Of a DNA stretch of 32,539 nucleotides, positions 11,557-23,726 are shown in pieces. A program made the translations under genes and the position numbers. The notes under the pieces are model-generated. The model saw only the letters and a list, made by a program, of their open reading frames with translations. It did no database searches and was not told where the DNA came from. The DNA is from Azolla pinnata (Eukaryota; Streptophyta; Polypodiopsida; Salviniales; Salviniaceae): assembly GCA_037176905.1 (NCBI GenBank), contig JBBBWG010019001.1, positions 46,124 to 78,662 on the forward strand, written 5' to 3'. Positions within the stretch are counted from its first letter, which is position 1. The number at the start of each line of letters is the position of its first letter.

Positions 11557-13102
11557 GATGAACCCAAATTGGGCGTATATAGCTGGACGATCGGTTGACG
11601 GAAAAAACTGCTGTTACCCTTTGCTGATGTGTGTTCATAAAACATGATTTGAGCAAAGATTGATGGCAAGTTATAGGAGTAGACAAGTGGTTAGGAAATG
11701 ATCCAGATTCCAATTCACATTGCAGGGCATATAGTGATTTACTGGCTCAAATGGCTAATCTACACAGTGATTTTCCACCAGGTTTCGGCATTGGTCCAAA
11801 CAGCAATCTAACACACACACAGCTCTCCACAAAATTATGCCTAAGACAGGGAGCAAAACCCTGGACATGGTTTGTCCTTCATAGCCCAAATGGTTACAGG
11901 AAATCGCATTCAAGAAACAAAGAAAAACTCAGGCAGTCTCAGTGAAAAAAAACCAAGAACCTGCTCATTAAAAATAGAACCCAAATTTGGTGTATCGCTG
12001 GATGATTGGTTGACAGAGACTAACTGCTGTTACCCTTTGCTGATGTGCGTTCATAAAACATGATTTTGAGCAACGATTAATGACTAGTTAGGAGTAATCA
12101 AGAAGTTAGGGCATGATCCAATTGACATTGCAGGTCATAGAGTTATATACTGGCTCAAATGGCTATTCTACACATTGATTTTCCACCAGGTTTGAGCGTT
12201 AGTCCAAACACCAATCTAACACACACACAGCTTTCCACAAGGATATGCCTAAGACGGGGAGATGTCAGGAAAAAACCTGGACATGGGTTTTGTCCTCCAT
12301 AGCCCAAATTCGTTCTATGAAATTGCAGTCAGAAATAGAACAGTCTCAGTAAAAAATTTAAAAAAAAACAGAACCTGCTCATTAAAACTTATACATCGAT
12401 CAAACATGATTTGAGCAAAGATTAATGACAAGCTAGGAGTGATCAAGTGGTTAGGGAATGAATCCAATTCACATTGCAGGGCATAAAGCTATATATTGGC
12501 TCAAATGGCTGGTTTACACATTGATTTTGCACCAGGTTTTACCGTTGGTCCAAACAGCAATCTAACACACACAAGCACACCCCTTTCCACAATAACCTCG
12601 ATAGCCCAATTTGGTTCTAGGAAATTGCAGTCAGAAACAGAATAATTGAGGCAGTCTCAGTAAAAAAAATAAAAAAAAAAACCTGCTCATTAAAACTTAT
12701 ACATCAATCGAACATGATTTGAGCAAAGATTAATGACAAGCTAGGAGTAATCAAGTGGTTAGGGAATGATCCCATTCACATTGCAGGGCATATCATTATA
12801 TATTGAGGCAAAAACCCGGGATTAGCTTATAGCCTGTGGCTCAAATGGCTAGTTTACACATTGATTTTCCACCAGGTTTTGGCGTTGGTCCAAACAGCAA
12901 TCTAACATACACACATACACACACACACACACACCCCTTTCCGCAATAATATGCTGTCAGGAAAAAAACCCTAGACATGGTTTGTCCTCCATAGCCCAAA
13001 CTGGTTCTAGGAGATTGCATTCAGAAACAAAGAAAAACTCAGGCAGTCTCAGTAAAAAGAAGAACAAAAAGGACCTGCTCGTTAAAACTTATACATCGAT
13101 CA
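11557..13102 (-). repeat. Four-copy tandem array, unit about 0.31-0.42 kb, 3' of PSBX
   Basis: The landmark AACATGATTTGAGCAAAGAT recurs near 11641, 12057, 12403 and 12711, giving units of about 416, 346, 308 and 390 bp. Each copy also shows CACATTGCAGGGCATA, TGGCTCAAATGGCT, TTTTCCACCAGGTTT, GTCCAAACAGCAATCTAACA, an AC microsatellite and AGGCAGTCTCAGT. The first two keep an extra leader (GGTTGAC..CTGCTGTTACCCTTTGCTGA) that later copies lack. No coding frame survives through a unit. The array ends about 165 bp from the PSBX stop. Confidence 0.9.
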
Positions 13103-13266
13103 ATCTTTGATAAGAAGTGGTGGGTTCATCTTCCATGAAACAATTCTTTCTGTTCTTTCCAAAACCGCCATGGAGAGACAGATAAAATACACTTGATGAT
13201 GAAGAAGATGATGATGATGATAATGATGAAAGAAAGAAAGAAAGGTAGGAAGGAACGGATTCAATC

Positions 13267-15843
13267 TCACTTCCTCTGGACAGGGTCGAAGGTGGAGACT
13301 CCAGCGACAGCTGCACCGATGGCCACCAGCACCACTCCGCCTGCTAGAACGCTGAGCAGGAGGTTCTTGAGGGAGGGAGAGACACCTGGAGCAGCTGCCT
13401 CAGCAATGTCGGGGACGACCATAGCCGCTGCTGTCAGGATGGCCATTGTAGCTGCTGGCACTGCCATCTCCACCGTTCCTTCCTTCCTCTCCCCAACCCT
13501 ACACCAAATCCAACATCCAACACCATTTCCAGCAACCCATTTTCTCCCCTGAATCCATTTCCCATATAGAATGATTCGAGAAAGATTCGATGACATACTC
13601 AGAGGTTGTGATACCTTGCATGCATACTTAAAACACCACCTAGAAGGTTGAGCACAGATGTAAGAACTTTGTTCTTGCATAGAGAATTGTTACTCCAAGA
13701 TATGGACATCCCTTCTTAGGAAGGAGATACCCATCAAGAACTATGCAAACCTAGGTCCCATGGGTCAAAGTTGGCCTCTTTGTGGATGTTCAAACTTTCT
13801 ATTCTATTCAAAGTTGGCCTCTTTGCGCAGTGATCAAAGTGGACCTACACAATCAGGTTACCTCTCGCCGTAAGATTGCATGTCTTTGATTCCCATTCCT
13901 TCTTTCTAATGTGGTTTTACCCTGCACTAACCGACCATGACATCTATTATATGACTCTGACTCTCTGATTCCCAATGGTCGATGAAAAACTGAAGCTCAG
14001 CCTCTTACCCCTTGACCCCCTTCCAAAACAGGTGAGAGAGAGACTGAAAATGACCTCCTAACGGCTCCCTTACCATAATCCCCTTTTTAAGTCGGCTGGC
14101 AGAAATCCACAATCAGCCATAACCCTCGTTGCGAGGCCAGGAGAAGTAACTCAAAATCAGCCCTAATCACTCTTTCAGAACCAGCAAACACCTAGAAACA
14201 GCACTGAACCCTCTTAAGAGGCCATCCAAACATTCAAAATCAGCGCTGAACTCTCTTAAGAGGCCATCCAAAAACTCAAAATCAGTCCTGAACCCTCTTA
14301 AGAGGCCATCCAGAAACTCAAAATCAGTCCTGAACCCTCTTAAGAGACCAGCAAAAAACTCAAAATCAGCCATAACCCTCATTAAGAGGCCATCAAAAAA
14401 ACTCAAAATCTGCCCTAATCACTCTTTCAACCACCAATCAGCTCTAAACCCTCATTAAAAGGCCATAAAAAAAACTCAAAATCAGCCCTCAACCCTCTTA
14501 AGAGGCCATCAAAAAACTCAAAATCAGCCCTAAACCCTCTTACGATGCCATCAAATAATTTAAAATCAGCCCTAAACCCTCTTAAGAGGCTGGCAAAATA
14601 CTCAGAATCAGCCCTAAGCCCTCTAAAGGGCAGCAAAAAAACTCAAAATCAGCCCTAAACCCTCTTAAGAGACCAGTAAGAAAACTCAAAATCAGCCTTA
14701 TACCTCTTAAGCAGCTAGCGAAAAACTCAAAATCAGCCCTAACCCATCTTTAGTTAACACTCAGAATCAGCTCTAACTCCTCTTTCCAAGCCCCACACAA
14801 AAACCTAAACAGGAGACCTGAACCCTTACCTTACCCACCCACGTAAACCTGGCCGTAGAAGCTTGTTTAAACAGGCTCACAAGAACTGAAAATATCCCCT
14901 ATCCCCTAAACCCAATCTCTCTTACAAAAGGCCAACAGAAAACTAACTTAAGCCTGACCTTGTTAAAGATCCATAGCAATGGAAACTTAAGCCTGAGCTT
15001 TTCAAAGATCCATAACAAATGGAAAAACTAAAACTTGATCCCTAAACCTAACAATGAACCAGGCCTTACAATGAACCCTAATCTTAGTCCGAGATCTACT
15101 CTAACCTCAAACCTAACCCTATTGAATGTTTTTGACATGGCCAACTAGCTCAAGACAGAACCATAACCCTATTATTACTTCCATCCATTGCAACATAAAC
15201 TCAAAGATGAACCCTGGCCATAGACTCAATTGAGCCCATTGCAGCCAAAAAAAACGAAGTCAGAACAAACCATAGCTCTACCCTGTACTGCGACCCTCGT
15301 ACAAAAAACTGAAGTATGAAGCCCAACAATTACATATCCATACCCCAAGTCCTAACCCTAACCTGTTACCCATCGACATCAGAAGTCCAAAACGGAGCCT
15401 AAACCACTGAGTAATGAATCAATGCGAAACATGAAATGAACCGCAACCCAATCGATCCACCACATAAAAAAACTTCCACCCTCCGAATCCTACCAATCTA
15501 TTGCGACAAGATCCAGCCATGGGAATTTGAAAGTGCATCGTAGCCTTAACCATTCCTCGAAACCCTAACCCTAATCCAGAGAACCCAGACCTACAAAATG
15601 CATTCCCCTCCCTTCCCCCTGAGGCGGAAACAGAAGCCGGGAGAGACGAATCTTTGACGTGACAGACCACGAGCATTCTGCAGGAAAGGGGCAAACCTAC
15701 CTCATCGTCAGCCTGCTACCATTGGAGGTCATGATGGGGGTGGCGCGGGATCGAGTGGGGTAGAGGCTGATGAGGCCATTGCCGGTCTTGGAGGTGCAGG
15801 AGATCTGCAGAGCACAAGTGTTAGAAACAGAGGAGGCGGCCAT
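13267..15843 (-). CDS. PSBX: Photosystem II reaction centre protein X, nuclear-encoded precursor (PsbX)
   Basis: Two exons, 15843-15701 and 13498-13267. The donor is ATGAG|GTAGGT and the acceptor GGTGTAG|GGTT; the split AGG codon restores the frame and gives 124 residues. Residues 1 to about 48 ([13 protein letters not shown]..) form a Ser/Thr/Arg-rich chloroplast transit peptide. Residues 59-82 form a hydrophobic thylakoid-transfer segment ending in AEA. The mature chain from about 83 has the PsbX core GVSPSLKN, one membrane helix and the tail [11 protein letters not shown], about 42 residues as usual for PsbX. The protein is a one-helix PSII subunit near cytochrome b559, linked to quinone exchange at the acceptor side. 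The ATG context (AGCCATGGCC) is strong. The 2.2-kb intron is unusual only for its repeats. Confidence 0.95.
13499..15700 (-). other. PSBX intron
   Basis: GT-AG intron of 2202 bp. From the acceptor side it holds about 650 bp of unremarkable sequence, a 42-bp tandem array (14150-14760), and then about 900 bp of decayed sequence with scattered CCCTAA/CCCTAAACC motifs, including AACCCTAACCCTAATCC near 15563, close to the donor. Confidence 0.9.
14150..14760 (-). repeat. 42-bp palindrome-bearing tandem array inside the PSBX intron
   Basis: About 15 imperfect units with consensus (+) AAACTCAAAATCAGCCCTAA followed by ACCCTCTTAAGAGGCCATCA. Several adjacent units are exactly 42 bp. Most contain the perfect 12-bp palindrome CCTCTTAAGAGG and a telomere-like CCCTAAACCC. 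Because 42 is a multiple of three, the minus strand (sense for PSBX) stays open over long stretches (14406-14167 and 14636-14427) and reads a 14-residue repeat like [14 protein letters not shown]. Neither open stretch has an ATG at its outer end, so translation is doubtful. Confidence 0.9.
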
Positions 15844-15885
15844 GGCTCTGTTTCCGGACTACTCCTTCTCCTCCTGCTTTGCTTG

Positions 15886-15917
15886 CTTTGCTTTGCTTTG
15901 CTTTGCTCTGCTTTGCC
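15886..15917. repeat. CTTTG microsatellite upstream of PSBX
   Basis: A GCTTTGCTTTG-type run about 45 bp upstream of the PSBX ATG, so probably in its 5' UTR or core promoter. Confidence 0.8.
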
Positions 15918-16015
15918 TGATGCTTGTGGCTGGAGCTATCTGGAAATCTGCACCCTGTTCTTTTTCTCTGCTGAAAGGAGGAGCTCGCCAGAGATGGTAG
16001 CTTTATGTGGGCGTG

Positions 16016-16023
16016 TGGATAAG
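16016..16023 (+). promoter_or_regulatory. Possible I-box (GATAAG) in the PSBX promoter
   Basis: GGATAAGG lies about 175 bp upstream of the PSBX ATG, next to a CCATAG repeat (about 16034-16053). GATAAG I-boxes are common in light-regulated plant promoters. A motif this short could occur by chance. Confidence 0.25.
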
Positions 16024-16134
16024 GAGGAGCCAGAGCCATAGCCATAGCCATAGCTCTTTCCAACGTGCCCTTCCTGCACACCCTTCGTTTCCACGAGCTT
16101 TATCTCCTTCGGCCATGGCCCCGCTGGACATGAG

Positions 16135-16533
16135 CCCTAACCCTAACCCTAACCCTAACCCTAAACCCTAAACTCTAAAACCCTAACCCTAAACCTAACC
16201 CTAACCTTAACCCTAAACCCTAAACTCTAAAACCCTAACCCTAACCCTAAACCCTAAACTCTAAACCCTAATCCCTAAACTCTAAACCCTAACCTCTAAA
16301 ACCCTAACCCTAAACTCTAAAACCCTAACCATAACCCTAAACCCTAAACTCCAAAACCCTAACCATAACCTTAACCCTAAACCCTAAACTCTAAAACCCT
16401 AACCTTAACCCTAAACCCTAAACTCTAAAACCCTAACCCTAACCCTAACCTTAACCCTAAACCCTAAACTCTAAAACCCTAACCCTAACCTTAACCCTAA
16501 ACCCTAAACTCTAAAACCCTAACCCTAAACCCT
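16135..16533. repeat. Interstitial degenerate telomeric array upstream of PSBX
   Basis: About 400 bp built almost only of CCCTAA, CCCTAAA, CCTTAA and the variant AACTCTAAAA. The variant recurs near 16171, 16223, 16257, 16278, 16313, 16387, 16421, 16467 and 16507, with a point-variant form near 16347; spacing is mainly 34, 40 or 46 bp, so there is a higher-order unit. It mixes the heptamer with the hexamer TTAGGG. It starts about 290 bp upstream of the PSBX ATG; a small outlier lies at about 16711-16730. Confidence 0.92.
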
Positions 16534-18494
16534 TGGACATTATCCAAAAGTTTACGGAACAAACCGGAAAAAATACAGAACCAATCAGAAAGATTACAGC
16601 AAGCATAGTTCGACGAAGGCATTATCAGAAACTTAGTTTCGTTTACGGAATGAGCTGCACGAGGATTCATTCTGGCGATTCTTCGAGTGAACGACGCGGA
16701 GCTGTTACCATTAACCCTAAACCCTAACCCCAAACTGTCACCTAGTAGGTTCATGGTTGTTTGCCAAACCATCTGTCCATATCGGCGGGCCAAAGGCACC
16801 TGGCCTGATGCATCATTGCCAAAGCTCGCCTATGTTAATCGCCCGTGTTATATTTTATGCCCGATCGCAAATCTGCCCAGCTCTGTGATCTGGATCGCCC
16901 CCCGATCCACGGATCGAGCATCTCGTGCAAGATGCTATGCTGTTAGAAATCGCGTAGTTTAGAAAGCGAAACGCGGTTCGGAATACTGCTCTCTCGAGAT
17001 GCATCGAACGTTGTTGGAACTGTACATTTTTTCTGAAGCCAAATCTATACATATCAAGAACGATTGCTACTAGGGCTACTGTTTTGTCTTGAAAAATGAA
17101 TGTCGGTCGTTCTGCAAGCTTCAGAAATTTTGGATTTGATTTTCTATAATTTAAGATTTTATAAGGTTACTGAGGCCAGGAAATAGAAATATGGAAAATT
17201 GTGATGATATGTATGTAGTTTTAATTTGTAAATTTGTGCAATTATTCAGCCTAACAAAATTATAAATTACGTTTTATTAATAATTTTGTTAGGCGTTGTT
17301 TTGGCGATTCGCCCCAATTATTTTAACCTATTTTAAACCTGTAATGTTATTACAGGCTTAACCCATATTGAATGTATTTAACAACCGTATGGTAAAATAT
17401 GTAGTTTTTAAGTATTTATCGAATTTTTATTAAAGAATACCTTTAAAATACATAGAATACGTATGGTACGCGTATGATATGCTATGTATGTAACAACATT
17501 GGCAAGATGCTACGCGTATTGGGTCCGATTTTGAAGTCTATGAGATTTTACCATTAAAAAGCCCAATCGAATATACGTTGGCCAATATCCGCTGCCTTTG
17601 ATGCCAAGAAAATAATGCAGTTTTTTCTAAGATCTCGGACCGATCTACTACATAATGCAGCTCCGATCACAAGATCATCAGGCATGAAACCATTGGTTTT
17701 AAATGCGACGATCAGAGCTTTCCGATCCGAATGTATCGATTGATATCAGGAAGCCGATTCTGTGAAGATATAGTAGGTGCGATTTTTCCTGGGAAGCTCT
17801 CGAGATTGGGTTTTGGGGGCCATGTTTCGTAAGTAAAATCGCAATGGCTCCTTCCATCAATGCATTGCATAACTTCCTCTTCTTCGATCATCACCGTGGA
17901 CAAAACATGTTTAGGGTTTAGGATCCGGTGTTTAACAAGCTTTTTTTCTTTCCTTCTATTGAATGGGCGGAGTCCTCCACGTTTGGGCTTTCTGTCGACG
18001 ACCGCAATCCGCGTCGAATATGAACATGGAACTTCAAAGAAGACGGCGGGCGGCGGGTGGGCGGTGGGCCTCCGAAGGATTCAAAAAACATCAAGAAAAA
18101 ACATCCGAACGACTTAAAGGCTTCGATTTCGAAAGATTGCGGGCAATTTTCCATCAGGGATGAACACGCAAGTGTCGATGAAGTCCAGATGCCTCCTCTG
18201 CTTTGGAGCGGGCACTTGCCATCCGTTTCCGCCCGTCGATCTGTTTGTTCCGTCGCCAAGTTTCGATTTGCTTGCTGGGGCTCTTGAAACGCTCCGCGAC
18301 GACGTTGTCGGAACCATATCCGAGGCCACGAAAAACATTGGAAGAGCCGGACGAATTCCAATGTCCGGGAGAGAGAGAGCAGGCGTCTGTCAACCGCGAC
18401 AAATGTCTGGGGTCTTTGGATCGATCGATCGATCGATCGATCGTCGAATCCAGACGCACGCCGACGTCTCCTGTGTGGATTGATTGCGTCGGAT
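16534..18494. other. Intergenic stretch between PSBX and the GT61 3' array
   Basis: No gene is supported. From about 17090 to 17480 it is very AT-rich and contains a perfect 14-bp inverted repeat. Near 17915 there is a short TTTAGGGTTTAGG. From about 17960 to 18480 it is GC-richer with overlapping open frames on both strands (for example 18160-18483 +, 107 codons), none with a recognised motif. A GATC microsatellite lies at about 18419-18442. Confidence 0.5.
17250..17293. repeat. Perfect 14-bp inverted repeat with 16-nt loop
   Basis: CCTAACAAAATTAT (17250-17263) is the exact reverse complement of ATAATTTTGTTAGG (17280-17293). It could form a hairpin or cruciform in an AT-rich block. I see no target-site duplication or transposase to make it a MITE, and no T-tract typical of a terminator. 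Confidence 0.85.
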
Positions 18495-18955
18495 GAGGGT
18501 CTCTCCGATCACCAGCGGCATTGCGCCCCGGGGTCGAGTCGGGGGGGGGAACAGAACCTCTGCAATCACCAGCTAGCAAGTGCGTCACGGATCCGAGTCG
18601 GTGGGGGGCGGACAAGAGTACCTCCTGATGATCGCCAGCTTGCACGGACAACGTTTTGTTGGGATAGATCGAGCCTTCCGATCACCGGCTTGCACTGCAG
18701 TCTGATCGATCCAGCCGTCCGATCAGCAGCTCGCACTGCAGTCTGATCGACCGAGCCGTCCGATCACCAGCTCGCACTGCAGTCTGATCGATCGAGCCGT
18801 CCGATCACCGGCTCGCACTGCAGTCTGATCGACCGAGCCGTCCGATCACCAGCTCGCACTGCAGGCAATCTGATCGATCGAGCCTTCCGATCACCAGCTC
18901 GCACTGCAGTCAGATCGATCGAGCCTTCCGATGACCAGCTCTAGCGCAGACAGCA
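18495..18955 (-). repeat. 41-bp tandem array at the 3' side of the GT61 gene
   Basis: GCACTGCAG recurs at 18692, 18733, 18774, 18815, 18856 and 18901, giving periods of 41, 41, 41, 41 and 45 bp. Each unit has a GATCGATC-type palindrome, GAGCCGTCCGATCACCAGCT and the CTGCAG palindrome. Older, decayed units lead in from about 18495. The array ends about 35 bp beyond the GT61 stop (on the coding strand), so it is probably transcribed as 3' UTR. Confidence 0.92.
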
Positions 18956-18989
18956 TCGGATCCGAAATCCTCAAGGGAAGGTAGCGGAG

Positions 18990-21396
<2,407 letters not shown>

Positions 21397-21416
21397 TGGG
21401 AGTGGAAGAAACACGA

Positions 21417-21720
21417 ACCCTAACAATGGCAGAAAACCCTAACAATGGCAGAAAACCCTAACAATGGCGGAAACCCTAACAATGGCAGAAAACCCTAACG
21501 ATGGCGGAAACCCTAACAATGGCAGAAAACCCTAACGATGGCGGAAACCCTAACAATGGCGGAAACCCTAACAATGGCGGAAACCCTAACGATGGCAGCA
21601 AAACCTAACAATGGCGGAAACCCTAACAATGGCAGAAAACCCTAATGATGGCGGAAATCCTAACAATGGCGGAAACCCTAACAATGGCGGAAACCCTAAC
21701 AATCGGGGGAAACCCTAATT
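21417..21720 (-). repeat. 18-19-bp telo-box array just upstream of the GT61 start codon
   Basis: About 15 units of AACCCTAACAATGGCGGA/AACCCTAACGATGGCAGAA on the + strand; the coding strand reads GCCATTGTTAGGGTTT. Each unit carries a telo-box core. The array starts 21 bp upstream of the GT61 ATG and covers about 300 bp, so it forms the 5' UTR or core promoter. The coding strand of the array has no ATG. Confidence 0.92.
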
Positions 21721-22127
21721 CCGGAACGGAAGCGGGGGCAGAGATCACAGAGATGGGGAGCTGAAGCGGAGATTTCCCCTCTGATATGTACACATCGGCA
21801 TGAATGAATGAACTGGAGACAGCCGAGAAGACGAAGAAAAAAACAGAGTAAAAAGCAAAGAAGAAGAAGAAGAAGAAGAAAGAAGAAGGAAGAGGGGAAG
21901 TTGAAGAAAGCGTGTTTTTCCGGATCTTGGTTTCACACCTGTCCGCGGACAACAAGAAGGCGGGTGGTTACGGGGGGGGCGTCCGGACAGGTGTGAAACC
22001 GGCCGCCCGTTTCACACCTGTTGTCCGCCCTTTTCCCCCTTTTGTCCATCTGTCCTGCCTTCGGGATCACGGGTGCTTCTTCATCTTTCTGTTGTTTTTT
22101 TTTTACCAGGTTCGATGTATTCAGGTC
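21721..22127 (-). other. Region upstream of the GT61 5' array
   Basis: Contains a GAA run (about 21858-21895) and an inverted pair: TTTCACACCTGTCCG near 21930 and CGGACAGGTGTGAAA near 21980, with a third TTTCACACCTG near 22010. No gene is seen. Confidence 0.5.
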
Positions 22128-22627
22128 CTGAATGGATATCTCCGAAGAACGATTCGGCCTTGGATCGAAACATCGGGAGTTATATGGGCATTTCTATATA
22201 ACCTTTCGGTAGCCGATTTACAAGGCTGAATCTTGATTGGTTTCAGGGCAAGGATAAGAGCGACGCTGGCTATCCGAGGGTCCTTGAATCGGATATCGAG
22301 TTTCCGGAAGAATGATCGGGCCTTGGATCGAAAACATCTTGGGGTTATATGGGCATTACTAATAACGTTTAGGTAGCCGATTGTTGTAAGGCTGAATTGG
22401 ATTGGTTCCAAGGGTAGGATAAGAGCGAAACTGGCTATCCATCTGGGGCGATCGTTCCATCTACCTACCTCATGTCTGGTGCAAATCCGGCACCTGAAGC
22501 GTTCCCTCGTGGCATGTTCGCAACATTGAATCTGGGCAACTGCAAAAATACGTTGATTGGGCCACCATGTGCCCATCCATGCCCCCCTTCGTTCAACCCT
22601 GCTCCCCATAGGGCATGTGCATTGCAT
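22121..22627 (-). CDS. Unrecognised open frame across the duplicated block (168 aa), doubtful gene
   Basis: An ATG-started minus frame ending at 22121 covers both copies of the duplication. I do not recognise any domain. The duplicated halves resemble each other as protein (IAS-ALIL-L-PI; NAHITP), but with only two copies an open frame could be chance. It lies between the GT61 promoter and the ARID-HMG 3' end, and no splice partners were found. Confidence 0.15.
   Translation of the reverse strand: MQCTCPMGSRVERRGAWMGTWWPNQRIFAVAQIQCCEHATRERFRCRICTRHEVGRWNDRPRWIASFALILPLEPIQFSLTTIGYLNVISNAHITPRCFRSKARSFFRKLDIRFKDPRIASVALILALKPIKIQPCKSATERLYRNAHITPDVSIQGRIVLRRYPFRT
22128..22440. repeat. Tandem duplication of an about 150-160-bp block
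   Basis: Copy 1 (22128-22275) and copy 2 (22283-22440) share CCTTGGATCGAAA, TTATATGGGCATT, GGTAGCCGATT and GGATAAGAGCGA..CTGGCTATCC, at roughly 75-80% similarity by eye. On the minus strand both copies stay open in one frame of 168 codons (22627-22121), where IASFALILPLEPI in one copy matches IASVALILALKPI in the other. Confidence 0.8.
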
Positions 22628-22900
22628 CTGCAGATTCGACCGAGTCGCAGATCGAAGGCCCGCTTTGGCTCTCGAGTCGTGCGCATGTGTTGACCTCAGG
22701 CCATCCCACGATCGATCGGCACACGTCTGTTCCGCGTCCGAAGCAATTCGATATTACCCCGGCTCTTTGCACTTTATCTTTCCGTTGCCTTCTCTGTTTC
22801 CTGCGTTCGTTCGTTCACTGTCGTCTGATGCCCATGCAAGCTTCTTCGATCGATGCTACGAGCAAAGAGAAAAATCCCAGACTGCCCCAACAAGCATATT

Positions 22901-22940
22901 TAGGGTTTAGAGCTTTAGGGTTTAGGGTTTAGGGTTTAGG
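22901..22940. repeat. Short TTTAGGG cluster
   Basis: About five TTTAGGG-type motifs, including three perfect adjacent heptamers, in the interval between GT61 and ARID-HMG. Confidence 0.85.
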
Positions 22941-23726
22941 ATGGCTTGGGTTATTTGTCTCCCTGCTTCCATAACACCATCTCTGTTGCTCATCATCTAA
23001 TCGTGGCCAATGCCCCCTCCATCGTGCCACAGTTCTCCAGCTTCACATTGCACTCGGATGCGAAGATGCTCGACGCAGATCGACTCCCCTCGAACCGTGC
23101 AGGAAATGTAGCATGTATACTGCATCACCTCATCGAAGATCGATGCAGAGAATCAATAGAGCACGAGAGGAATCGGCGCTGGCTGAAGAAGATCAACAAA
23201 ACCACGACAGAGGAAATCGTCGCTGGTTGCAGAGGATCGACGGACACACGGCAGAGGAATCGGCGTTGGTTGCAGATATCGAAATCAATTGCAAAGCACA
23301 GCAAAACAGAGAGGCAAACAAAAGATGGGCTGCTCATATCATCGATTTTGTCATCAAATCGCTGCATTTGGAGGCTCCGCAAATCGGCCCGTTCCCAATC
23401 AACAAACATCAGGATTCACAACAGAAGCTCCCCATGTCCATTAGATTGGCATGCATATCCTGTCCACAAAGAAGAGAACCAGAGATAGATTGCTTCCAAT
23501 CTCGAGCCGCTGCAGCGCAGCCGCCAAACATCTGTGTTCTTGCAAATGGCAACAGAAAAAACTGTTAAAAAGGAATCTTAATCTCTAATTCCTCCACTCC
23601 TCCACCAGGCCCTCAGTGCCATGAGGAAACCTAGACAGATTCATTCTAGACAGATCTAGCTCTATAACCAGATTCTGGACAGATTCTACATCTATGACCG
23701 GTTTAGGGCATCGATTCCCCCGAATT
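22941..23726. other. 3' flank of the ARID-HMG gene
   Basis: A 46-48-bp imperfect triplication lies at about 23160-23290 (GAGGAATCGGCG/TTGG, CTGGTTGCAGA). A + frame at 23113-23568 (151 codons) spans it but has no recognised domain. AGACAGATTCTA-type motifs repeat near 23635-23690. Part of this is probably the ARID-HMG 3' UTR. Confidence 0.5.

Noticed and set aside
17918-18651. Overlapping open frames on both strands (up to 165 codons)
   Set aside because: GC-rich intergenic sequence with no recognisable motif, start context or splice partners.
21397-21426. Extended start for GT61 at 21426
   Set aside because: That codon is TTG within the telo-box repeat; the first in-frame ATG is at 21396.
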